64,000 nt of DNA from Hydrangea macrophylla (taxonomy: Eukaryota; Streptophyta; Magnoliopsida; Cornales; Hydrangeaceae), in assembly GCA_033977485.1 (NCBI GenBank), contig CM066994.1, forward strand, positions 27,000,681-27,064,680, in the 5' to 3' direction. Both the position numbers and the translations under genes were made by a program. Of this stretch, positions 10,443 through 20,368 are shown piece by piece. Each line of letters opens with the position of its first letter. The first letter of the stretch is position 1. The notes under the pieces were generated by a model. That model saw only the letters and a program-made list of their open reading frames with translations, did not search any database and was not told the DNA's origin.

Positions 10443-11442
10443 GGCAATCTTTCGGGAATTTATGTTTACCTCCCCGCAAGTTTCTCAAAACTTCTAATTA
10501 ACCCATGAAACGTCGCACACGTCCATTTTATGCCTTTACGAGTGAAAACTATAAATTTCAAAAGTTTTCGACAAAGTTCCGTTTGGGTCCAAAAATAACG
10601 TCCGAAAACTAAAATCTGTGGAATCTCTACACAACCTACCTTTTTAATTAACGTGTCTCTCACGTTCTCACCACAGTTCTCAAAATGATACTACCAAATC
10701 AAAGATTATCAGAATTATACTACACAGGTATAATTACTATTCACAAAAATACCAGATAAAGTCAAATAACATTTAAATCATATAAATGTCATTTACTCAT
10801 GATTATGCAATATGAACTTCCACGTTCCCGTGTCCTCACTGACACCTTACCGTTGACCACAGTCAACCACTTATCCTCAATTATCATATAGCAATGATAA
10901 TTCATAAAATTTCATATCATGCATGATTAAACTATAAATTCTGGAACGGGTGTGACAATTTACTTGTTTGATTAGTTGATAATTACTCTTTTTTTTTTCT
11001 TTTTCTTTTTTTGCTTTGGGGGCAAAAAAAAAAAACAATTTTAGTTTATATTTTTTTTATAAAAAAATAAATACAGTATTTTTTAATTCTTATTTATATT
11101 ATTTAAATTTTAGATTTTCATATTATTAAAATTTATTTTTAGAACTTAAAAAAATACCTCAACTGCACTTAAATACTTAATCGTGTCAAACGGGTTAGAC
11201 GTGTTGACTCGCTTAAACCAGTTTATTAATCGTGTCAAATGGGTTGACTCGTTTATGACCCGTGCCCTTATACGAGTCACCCAAACCCGTTTATTTTTGT
11301 GTCGAGTTACCGTGTCGGGTCAAAAATTGCCACCCCTACTTTCTCTGACCCAGGTCCATTATCTGCAATTAAAGAAGCTCATTATATTCGTTCATCAGAA
11401 TCCCTTCTAATTGATGGTTTTGTATCTTGGAGTTAGATTACG

Positions 11443-12003
11443 GTTTAGTTTGGCCCTCATGTGGCTTTTTAGAAAGAGTTTATGAAATTTATTATTAAGT
11501 TGTTTGATAATTTTATACAAGTGACATTACGCTTCAAAAAGACATCATGAAACCAAAAAGCAACATTGAGCTTTTAAAAGCTCCATTCTAAAGCTTTTAA
11601 AGCTCCCCCCAAAAAGCCCTAAGTTCAATTTTTATAAAGCTCATAAACTAGTTACCCAATGAATTAACATGAAATTGTGCTTTAAAAAAAGAGAAGCACC
11701 AAAATAGAGGCCAAACTAAGGCTTAGTTTGGCCCCCACGTGGTGCTTCTCCTTTTTTAAAGCCCAATTTTATGTTAATTCATTTGGTAACTAGTTTATGA
11801 GCTTTGCAAAAATTGAACTTAGGGCTTTTTTGGAGGGAGCTTTTAAAAGCTCTAGAATGGAGCTTTTAAAAGCTCAAGGTTGCTTTTTGATTTCATGATG
11901 TTTTTTTGAAGAGTAGTGTGTCACTTGTATAAAATTATCAAAGAACTTAGTAATAAATTTCATAAGCTCCTTTTAAAAAGCCACATGAGGGCCAAACTAA
12001 GCC
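11443..12003. mobile_element. Fold-back element: two 280-bp inverted copies
   Basis: The left arm (11443-11720) and right arm (11721-12003) are near-perfect reverse complements along their whole length, with no loop. Each arm itself begins GG[TC]TTAGTTTGGCC and ends GGCCAAACTAAG, so each looks like a complete MITE. The structure is two MITEs joined head to head, or a fold-back transposon. I see no clean target duplication (the left flank has TTAC, the right TAAG). Its transcript would be a hairpin of about 280 bp, a natural small-RNA precursor. Confidence 0.85.
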
Positions 12004-13304
12004 TAAGCCTAAGAACATTGGGTGAATGCAACTGTTTAAGGACAGGGTTATTTTTTGAAGCATATTTGTTTGTATAACTTCACTAAACAATTAGCTTTAT
12101 GTAGTCAAGAGATGTTATTCTATTTAATAGTAGGTATAAGCCTACAGCCCGTACACAACACGGATTATCTACTAGTTAAAGAGTAAAATTAGCAATCCAT
12201 AAGAGCTACAGTCAGGCTAACTGTTAAATTTGAGATATATCCTTCTCATCCTTAAACACGAAATTGTCACCTCGGTGGCTTGCATATGTAAAGGTTTAGA
12301 TCAGAGCTCTAGTCCCAAAATATTACATGTGGGATTTGCTCATGTTTCTAGACTAAATGATGAACATCCTCATTAATAGCTTACAATAGGACCATTTCAA
12401 AAGAGAATGGAATACATAGATAAAGATAAAGAATCTTTTCTGAATGCTATACTAGCAAGGGGAGCCAGGAATTTTTTCCTGAATTTTTATTTAAGGTTAT
12501 ATTATACATATTTGATAATAAAATATGGTATCAAATTGGGTTTATTTAAGAATTATATTATCTTTTGGATTAATATTTATACAATTTGGTGTTTATTAAT
12601 TTATCAATAATGTATGGTGTCAGATTGAGTTTGGAATACTAAATTGGAGTAGATTAGACTACATTTGAGCTAAAATGTCACATGTACCAAAAAAATTCTC
12701 AAATTTTGAGGTGGGCTAGACTTCATTTGGGTTAAAATATCACTTATACTAATTTTTTTTTTCTTCAAATAATTGGACTAGAATATCACATGTACTAAAA
12801 AAAAAATTCTCACATCTTGAGGGTCTGCAGCCCGGCCGGCCGAGCCTACTAGTGACTCCACCCTTGTATACTGGAGCTACATTTTTATCATTCTCGAGAC
12901 TGCAGAGGTAAAGAAAATTTTCAAACGTTTTTGAAAACCCATTAGAATGGCCTCTAACAAAAAGTTAAGAGTCAAGAAAGTTTCAAATACGAAAGTGGGA
13001 GGAAGCTAAAGTGGACATTTGATCCAAAATTCAATATGTAGACAAAATGATGAGTGCAAATCACAGAGGTATGGGCATGATAAATTCAATAATCGTAGAG
13101 AATGACAAAAAAATATTTAAGTAAAATCAAAATCTGGAACTTATAATTAGTTTACTCACAGAGCACTTACAGTTATTGTATACACTTACTATCGTGCATT
13201 GCAGCATTCCCTATCTCTGCCTGACCCTATTAAAAAAACACAATTGCATCAACATTTCATTTCATATGTCTATACACATAGATATATAGATATGTACAGT
13301 CATG
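12004..13304. other. Spacer; short diverged repeats, no gene
   Basis: No coding region recognised. Around 12660-12820 the phrase 'aaatatcacatgtactaaaaaa' occurs three times in diverged form, followed by 'gggtctgcagcccggccggcc', which resembles the end of an old repeat. The AT-rich frame at 12407-12610 has no family signature. Confidence 0.45.
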
Positions 13305-13468
13305 CTCTAAAGAGGGCGCCCTCTTTTTATTAAAGAAAGGACCTCTGTTTTGGCCGTCGGATCGTGTTTTCATTAATGGCAGTTTTGTCATTTTTCAGTT
13401 TTTAAACACAATCCGACGGCCAAAATAGAGGCCCTCTCTTTAATAAAGAGAGGTGGCCTTCTTTAGAG
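13305..13468. mobile_element. Small palindromic MITE (164 bp)
   Basis: Long inverted repeats of about 65 bp start CTCTAAAGAGGG (13305) and end CTTTAGAG (13468), with matching inner parts 'ttggccgtcggatcgtgttt' and its complement around a short T-rich loop. No clear target duplication, so superfamily not assigned. Confidence 0.75.
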
Positions 13469-13600
13469 AATCTTTGTAGATATGTAAATATATATATACA
13501 TTTATGCATGCGTGTGTGTATATATATGACACTTGAAGCCTGCACTTACCCGGTTCCCACGTGAAGGAACTATTTGATAAACAATCCATTGAGAATCTAA

Positions 13601-13881
13601 GGGTGCGTTTGATAAACTGAAAATTAAGTGCTGAAAAATAAGTACTGAATTTTAAGTACTGAAAATTTTAAGTGATTGAATTTGTAATACTGAAAACAAT
13701 GCTTCAACTACTGAAATAGAATGCATTCAGTGATTATTTTCAGTAGAAATTTCTTACTTAAAGTTTTCAGTGATTTTTTTGCTACTTTTTCAATTAAGTG
13801 GTATAATATCAAACACACTGAAAAAGAATAAGTGCTGAATCTTTTCATTTTCAGCACTTATTTGGGCTATCATACATACCC
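13601..13881. mobile_element. PIF/Harbinger-like (Tourist-type) MITE (281 bp)
   Basis: Terminal inverted repeats GGGTGCGTTTGATAAAC and, from the other end, GGGTATGTATGATAGCC are flanked by TAA on both sides (13598-13600 and 13882-13884). The 3-bp TAA/TTA duplication and G-rich termini fit PIF/Harbinger. The inner sequence is rich in 'aagtgctgaaaa' phrases. No coding capacity. Confidence 0.75.
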
Positions 13882-13937
13882 TAAGACTCATTCGCTTGTA
13901 GCATGATCCTCACCCAAACACAACCTTGCATCGCTTA

Positions 13938-14106
13938 GGCTTTGTTTGGGTCTAGGATTTCATGAGAATTGAGAAATTTCATCAGGGACAAGAAAAGTTG
14001 AGGTATTTGGTCACCAAGATCTATGTCACTAAGATCTATTCAAATATCTATACCAAATCCCTCTGCTTCTCTTTTCCGTCATGAAATTCAGGAACCAAAC
14101 AAAGTC
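13938..14106. mobile_element. Small MITE (169 bp) with TA flanks
   Basis: Inverted repeats GGCTTTGTTTGG and CCAAACAAAGTC flank an interior with a second inverted pair (ATTTCATGAG/CATGAAATT). TA on both sides fits a TA-duplicating superfamily, but the sequence does not resemble Stowaway ends. Confidence 0.6.
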
Positions 14107-14834
14107 TAAGACAGTAATATGGGGAAAATGTCACAGAGATACATGATCAAGTACAAAAAGTGCAAAAACAATGAAGCATGATGGCTAACTTATAAGCTCT
14201 ATAGACTCTATACTATCACCTTCACTCTCATTATCTGTGTCAACTTCATCTCATTAAGATTCCAGCGAACTATACATGTATTCGTACTCTCTCAGACACT
14301 GACACTAACCATAAATATAAACTTCATAAAACTATTAAATGAAATGAATGAGGAAGACATGTATATATAGGTTGTAAAGTGACTGTTCGTCAACAGTCAC
14401 AATCCTTAGAAAGAAGACCATTTGTCAACGGTTACAACCCTTCAAATAAGGGACTCTTTGGCATAGCCAAAAGTCAACCATACACAACAACACTAAATGC
14501 CTAATTTATCATTCAATTTTCTAACAACACTAAATACCTGATTTATCATTCAATTTTTCGAACACTTTCAATTCTTATGATTGTGTTCATTTTGACCCTG
14601 AACAACTCCTGGTATTCATGAGTGCTATTAGAGAATCTAAGCATTTATAATTCTCATAGAAGCAGCCCCATTTTACACTCATATAGGTGATTTCCTATTA
14701 AGAGTATCCTGCAATACTCTACTTGGATTTTCAAGATATCGGAATCATTGAAAGCAAAGTTTATCCTAAGACTTGCTACAAGCATCACTTTTATTTATCA
14801 TAGGAATGGGTAAAGAAATATCTCTCCACGCACA
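14107..14834. other. AT-rich spacer, probably decayed copia 3' end; no gene
   Basis: No intact coding region. A 44-bp phrase ('caacactaaatgcctaattt...') is tandemly duplicated at about 14486-14560. By position this would be the 3' non-coding and LTR part of the copia remnant to its right, but I cannot mark LTR ends. Confidence 0.4.
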
Positions 14835-16262
14835 ATTCGGTTGTCTCGTTGAACCTAGATCTTAAGATTTCCAATCAGATAGGTTGGGTTGCCATTATGA
14901 TGTCTTTTAAGATATAGGCTTTAGTCTTATTCCCCTCGATAAGGAGATAATTTGATATCTTATTAAACCTTTCGGTAGTGGGTCCACTTTATTATCTTTT
15001 GACTTTATACAGTTTATGGAGATAATTTTATTCGATATCAACTACTTTACAGTATTATGTCTTTGACGAATGTTACGGTATTATGTCTTTGACGAATGTG
15101 TCGAGACTTACCATACTACTCTGTGCCTTTATAATTGTCGATTGACTACCACAATGCATCCAAATTGCAGGCACAAGTTTTGTCCAACTTGGAATATCCT
15201 TTAAGAAAAGGCAAAGCCACTCTGCTTCTTCTTGTGCTTTATTTAAGGTACTAAATTCAGATTCTATTGTTGATCAAGTAATGCAAATCTGTTTAGAGAA
15301 TTTCCAAGAGATGGTCACACCTTTCAAATGTAAAGGCAAATCCACTTAGGGGTGATCATGGATCGGGTGAGTCGGGTTTGGCCCTCACCCATTCATCCAC
15401 CCGAACCCCATCGGGTTCAACACATCCCACCCGTCATCCATCCATCTAGTCGGGTGAAACCGACTTGTCGGGTGTGGATGGAGTCCGGTCGGTTTTGGGT
15501 TAAAACCGACAGTGAGTTTGGGAAAAATTGGCTATTCCAAAATCAAAAGTTTTGAAGAGGAAAAATTAAACCCCTAAAATCTTTTCGTATTACTATCATA
15601 TACAATATACATAAATATTATATACACATACGCATATGAAGTTTGCTACAAAAGTCTGCAAAAAATTCATATGATTATAGTCTAGATATACAAATCAGGA
15701 GAGAGAATGAGAAGGGCAGATTCAAGAATTAAGTAGATGAAGAAGAGGGAGTCGTCGAAGCTACTGGCCAGCGATTATTGGAGAGTTTGCACCTCCTTTC
15801 ATGGTAACGGCTCACAGCAACAACGAAATCTCCTACAGGGAAGGCAAGGGAGTGCTGTTGTGAGTGGCAATATTGGACTTGAGAGATGAAATGAGAGTGG
15901 CGATTTTGAGAGTATGGGCTAGGGCTTTTGATTTGAGAGATAAAATGAGTGGCTATTGCTTTTTTCTCTCTAATGTGGTATATAAAAACACAGATTTTAG
16001 GGATTTTTAGAGACTACTCGGGTCGGGTCGGGTCTTAGGGGTTTTGAAGAACATTATCCGAGAACCGAACCGAATAACTTGGGTTTAATGAAACATAACC
16101 CGTGACTCAATCCGTAGGCTATAGAAACCGACCAAACCCCCTAGGGTTAGGTCGGGTAGGTCAGGTGAGGCGGGTGTGCGGGTGAGGATGATCACCCCTA
16201 AATCCACTTATGAATTTTGAGTCTTTTGATTCAGATATCCAATTTGCATCGGTGAACGCAAG
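14835..16262 (-). pseudogene. Copia RNase H remnant, split by a hAT MITE
   Basis: Minus-strand translation across 16262-16209 and, after the hAT insertion, 15338-14835 gives recognisable copia RNase H phrases (SDANWISESKDSKF, then an EEAEW-like segment with lost residues, then CIHC-like and FNETT). Many stops and frameshifts interrupt it. A 26-bp tandem duplication ('gtattatgtctttgacgaat') lies at 15052-15103. RNase H normally removes element RNA during reverse transcription; this fragment is dead. It is oriented like the copia element at 1367-4837, which lacks exactly this part, but no sequence links them. Confidence 0.7.
15347..16200. mobile_element. Non-autonomous hAT MITE (854 bp) inside the copia RNase H remnant
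   Basis: Terminal inverted repeats TAGGGGTGATCAT (15347) and ATGATCACCCCTA (16200) are flanked by perfect 8-bp duplications AATCCACT (15339-15346 and 16201-16208). The subterminal regions are full of 'gtcgggt' and 'acccgac' repeats. No transposase. The TIRs are related to, but distinct from, those of the hAT element at 8154-11338. Confidence 0.95.
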
Positions 16263-17612
16263 TACGGTTGAACTGTTGAGATATTTAACCGTACTTTGAG
16301 TTATGCATTTACATTTATACCAGGTTCTAAATTTATATTATTTATTTATTTGTTTCCGATTTTAGTTACCATTGATTTCAGATTTCGTATTTATACATTA
16401 TTCTCATTCCAAAATATTGTGGATAACAGTCTCTAGTCTACTTCTCCTCGCATCCTCCATGCATAATGTCATGCCCCGGAATAGCAGAAATTAGAGGAAA
16501 ATAAAATTTTCCTTTCCGGATTCATAAGCCATGACTAGTTACATTAACTGATTGTCCTTTTAAGCATTCTGCACATGGTTAAGAGATAAGTGAAAACAAA
16601 AAACATATATTTGTATTTCTCAATAGAACTCAAATGTTCGGGATCCAGCTATTACATCATGAGTTCCAAATAAGAGAACTATAAAGACAGTCTAGGGAGA
16701 TCTATGCTGATCACAATATATATCTATACTATTACCTCAGATAAAAGTCGACAAAGCATATTAAGTAGTTCTAATACAATTACGTTGGAGTCCTTCGCTT
16801 CACTTGTACATCTGCTGTGTCCCTTCGGGTAGACTTCATCTTGGTAGTCATCTTCTATGAAATCGAGACGTAATATGTCCAGGGCAAAAAGAGCCGTTAG
16901 CTTTTGAGGCTAAGTGAGTTGACGTAACCGATCACTCTTAATGCAAACAATAATATACGAGTACAGTAGTTATCTCGAACTAAGTATTTGATAAACATTA
17001 TCTTAATACGTATGATTTATGATATGGCAGTATGAATGAGATACGACACGATGCATCATCAATATATTTGACTTTACTCGATCACAGATACCATAACTAA
17101 CTCGTGTGACTTGTTACATTACCAGTGTAACGCCGTTATCTTAGAGTGAAATGATCACGTTGCTATCGTCACCTTAATAGGGTCGCAATAGCAGTTTTGG
17201 TTTAAAAGATTGTAATCATTTTACTCTTAGGTCCTCGTAACCTTGCCTAGGGAATAGAATGGTTAAAGCGCTATCGTCGCCTTTGCCCAGGACCACAATA
17301 GCATTATAAGTGGTAACCATTGTATTCCAGATTGGTTGGATCATCTTATGTTAGCCCCAAGGGTTTTACCCTAAGTAATTTTGATGATTAACAAACCATT
17401 AAGTTGATTTCTTATGTTTTCATTTAGCATGTTGTCCAAACAGATCCTAAGACTGATGATGGATATATCAAAGAAGCATTGTGGAAGACTAATTCATTAT
17501 TGTATTGCTCTCATAGGACTAAATGTAAAGTTGGGTAGATTGAATCTCAGAAACAAGGGCTTAAAACAGAACAAACCTTTCTAAACAAGGAAAAATTTTG
17601 TAAACAGAAGAT

Positions 17613-17942
17613 CTGTCGACTGATTGATTTCATCAGTCGATTGGGAGCATGTTTCTTCAGTCGACTGGACATAAAAAAGTCGACTGGACCATGGTTCCTA
17701 AGGCTACATTCTGTTTCAGCCATTCAGTCGACTGAACTCTATTTTACAGTCGATTGGGAGCATTTTTTTTCAGTCGACCGACAAAAAAGGAATCGACTGA
17801 ACCATGGTTCTTGAAGCAACATTCTGCTTAAGCTTTTCAGTCGATTGGACCCTATTTACAGTCGACTGTATATCAGGCGCATATACAATATTCAAATAGG
17901 GCAGTCGACTGAATCGTAAACCCAGTCGACTGGACCTCTGCG
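17613..17942. repeat. CAGTCGACTG palindrome cluster, U3 of the 5' LTR
   Basis: Twelve sites in 330 bp, five of them exact and the others mostly CAGTCGATTG or CAGTCGACCG. They lie upstream of the TATA box, the usual place for an enhancer array. Confidence 0.95.
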
Positions 17943-18031
17943 CAGAAACAGTAACGGCTCTTTTTTTCTCTGTTGGGCTTTAGCATTAAATGCTCCCACC
18001 TACCTTAAACGTTATTCTTTTTCAGAGAGAG

Positions 18032-18038
18032 TATAAAT
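18032..18038 (+). promoter_or_regulatory. TATA box of the 5' LTR
   Basis: TATAAAT in 'gagagtataaatactgag', about 90 bp after the last palindrome. In the 3' LTR the same place reads TAGAAAT. Confidence 0.8.
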
Positions 18039-18598
18039 ACTGAGTTAAATCTTGGTGGTTGATCATCCATTACTCTGATTAAATATACACTTGTTGCAAT
18101 AAAAGAAGAAAAGCCCTAAATCTTGAGATTTACTCTTCTAACTCTAGTGTTCTTTTGTTATACCTTGAGAGATTATATTGTGAGCATTTATTATTCTCAT
18201 CTACTCTAAAAAGGAGAGTATTTATTCAGTTGCAACCCAACAATTATCAATTTCCTCAAGTTGTAAGAAGGTTGGTGTAACCTTTGCTCCAAGTGAAGGC
18301 AATATTCATTGGAGGTGTAAAAGGAGTTCAAGAAGAACTTGTAAAGAGTGGTTTAATCTTCACCCAAAGAAGATTGACTAGTGGATTCCTCAAGAGGTGT
18401 TCTTGGGGGGTGGACGTAGGCCGCAGGGTGCGATTGCCGAACCACTTGAAAATTTTGGTTTGCAAGTGTCTCTTTCTCTTATCTCCTTAATTTTTCTTTC
18501 AATTGAGTTTTGTGTTTGATAGTAGTTTCTTTAAATTGCCATTAATTGTAAGTATCCTTATTCACCCCCCCTCTAAGGATTACTTTTGGACCAATAAT

Positions 18599-18610
18599 TG
18601 GTATCAGAGC
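18599..18610 (+). other. Primer-binding site of the Sirevirus-like element
   Basis: TGGTATCAGAGC, two bases after the 5' LTR; initiator Met tRNA type. Confidence 0.96.
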
Positions 18611-18655
18611 TACGGGCTCTAGTATTGATTTCACATATCGTAGAGTTAAGATCAC

Positions 18656-20355
18656 ATGGCAACCACTAGCACCAATATCACTTATAGTGAGGGACAATCA
18701 TCTCAAAGACCTCCATGCTTTAATGGAACCAACTATGCTTATTGGAAAAATAGGATGAGAATCTACATCATTGCTCAAGACTTCGATTTATGGCAAATCG
18801 TAGTCAAAGGACCTCATATTCCCACTAGGATCGTAGGCACCGAAACCATAGCTAAAACGGAAGACGAATATAATGAAAATGACAAGAAACTCATAAAGAT
18901 GAATGCTATGTCTATAAATCTCTTATATTGTGACTTAGATCCTAATGAGTACAATAGAATCTCTTCATGTGAATCGGCTAAAGAAATTTGGGATAAATTA
19001 GAAGTCACTCATGAAGGAACTAATCAAGTTAAAAAATCTAAGAGTAGTTTACTCGTTCAATCTTATGAAATGTTCAAAATGCTTCCTAATGAAACTATTA
19101 GTGAAATGTCTACTCGCTTTACTACTATTACAAATAGTTTGAAAAATCTTGGTAGAGTCTATCCTAACGAAGAAATGATTGAGAAAGTGCTTAGGTCTCT
19201 TCCAAAGCATTGGCAACCAAAAGTCACGGCAGTCCGAGAAGTAAAGGAACTCTCAAGGCTATCTATTGAACAACTCATGGGATCTCTCATCACTCATGAA
19301 ATGGAATTGGCCATTTTTAAAGACGAAGACAAAAAGAATAATTTGGGTCTAAAAGCCTCAAATATCCAAGATGATGATAGTGATGAAGATGATGAAATGG
19401 CTATGATCACTCGCAAATTCAAGAGGTTCTTAAGAAAAGGTTCTTAAGAAAAGACAAGTCGTTTGCAAGAAAAGGACCAAAGGAAAGTGAAGCCAAGAAA
19501 GATCCGATCATTTGCTTCAAGTGCAAAAATCCCGGACATATCAAGGCCGATTGTCCATTACTAAAGAAGAACTTCAAGCAAAAGGCGAAGAAAGCTATGA
19601 AAGCCACAACATGGGATGATTTCGAGAATGAAACATCCGAAGATGAATCAAGTGATGATGAAGTGGCAAACATTTGTCTCATGGCACATGAAAGTGATGA
19701 GGTAGACTCTAACTATGACTCTTGTAATGAATCTCACAACTATGATGAGCTACAAAATGCATTTGATGAATTGCATGAGGAATTGGAAAGTTTGGGAACT
19801 AAATATTTTGCTCTCAAAAAGTGTTTCTCTCTTCTCTCAAATGAACTTAGTGAATTGAAGACACAAAATGAATCCTTGAGAAAAGAAAATGAAATGCTTG
19901 CTTCAAGAAGCATTCCATCAAATGATTTTAAAAAGGAAAACATTGAGTTGAAAAGGCAAGTTGAAGATTTGACAAAAACTTTAGCTAAATTCACTCATGG
20001 AGAGCAAAATTTGAACATGCTTTTAGGAAAACAAAGATGTGTCTTTGATAAAACCGGATTGGGTTTCAATCCTACCTACAAAGAAAAGAAGTACAACAAT
20101 TTCTTTTCAAATGATGCTTCTACAAGTTCTAGTTCTTCAAACAAATCTCATCAAAGCATCTTTACAAAAGGTTCTACTACAAACAATTTTAATCCTCATG
20201 TAATTTGTCACTATTGCATGAGAAAGGGGCATGTGAACTACAAATGCCCAAATAGGAGAAAAACCTCTATGATTTGGATTGAAAAGGGAACCACACCTCC
20301 TTGTGCTAACAAAAGCGGACCCAAAGAGTATTGGGTACCAAAAAGAATTACTTAA
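18656..20355 (+). pseudogene. Sirevirus gag, frameshifted by a 14-bp duplication
   Basis: Starts at ATG 18656, 45 bases after the primer site. The N-terminal part has copia gag features (PPCFNGTNYAYWKNRMRIYI, SCESAKEIWDKLEVTHEGT, MLPNETISEMSTRFT). At 19426-19453 the 14-bp unit 'gttcttaagaaaag' occurs twice in tandem, which shifts the frame and creates a stop at 19445. Gag homology resumes in the new frame: knuckle CFKCKNPGHIKADC (19513-19553), an acidic stretch, a predicted coiled coil (about 19740-20010, regular Leu/Glu/Lys spacing), and a second knuckle CHYCMRKGHVNYKC (about 20209-20250). It ends YWVPKRIT at 20355. Two knuckles and a long acidic coiled-coil tail suit Sirevirus gags. Confidence 0.9.
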
Positions 20356-20368
20356 GTTTATTTTATAG

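Larger units (their letters stand above)
8814..10957 (-). mobile_element. Solo LTR (2,144 bp) of the same gypsy family as element E
   Basis: Bounded by TGTCACGACCC (plus-strand left) and CGGGTGTGACA (right), with perfect ATTTA target duplications at 8809-8813 and 10958-10962. It matches LTR C at 60697-62851 in ends, order of blocks and length. The orientation is taken from C, which has an adjacent primer site, so the LTR's sense strand is minus. A single LTR between one pair of TSDs shows loss of the interior by LTR-LTR recombination. Tekay-like LTR ends (TGTNACACC...GTGACA) suggest the lineage but do not prove it. Confidence 0.93.
8154..11338. mobile_element. Non-autonomous hAT element interrupted by a solo LTR
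   Basis: Terminal inverted repeats TAGGAGTGGCA (8154-8164) and TGCCACCCCTA (11328-11338) are flanked by perfect 8-bp target duplications CTTTCTCT (8146-8153 and 11339-11346), diagnostic of hAT transposition. Subterminal regions carry many short repeats of 'cgtgtcgggt', 'tcataatcgtg' and 'cgtgtcaaacgggt', likely transposase-binding repeats, and a (GGGGC)n run at 8168-8190. There is no transposase. Removing the solo LTR and its TSD leaves about 1.04 kb. Confidence 0.93.
17349..18596 (+). repeat. 5' LTR of the Sirevirus-like element
   Basis: Starts TGTTAGCCCC and ends GGACCAATA; the 3' LTR ends GGACCAACA, so the final CA has mutated. It contains 12 palindrome sites (17613-17942), a TATA box (18032-18038) and a conserved downstream leader. 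Confidence 0.95.

Noticed and set aside
8900..11000. The three TGTCAC-type LTRs as parts of one duplicated segment
   Set aside because: Each has its own target duplication (ATTTA, TACAC), so they are independent insertions of one family.
17613..17942. A CRISPR-like array of spaced repeats
   Set aside because: The repeats are 10-bp palindromes with irregular spacing in a plant LTR; no cas genes and no constant repeat-spacer length.
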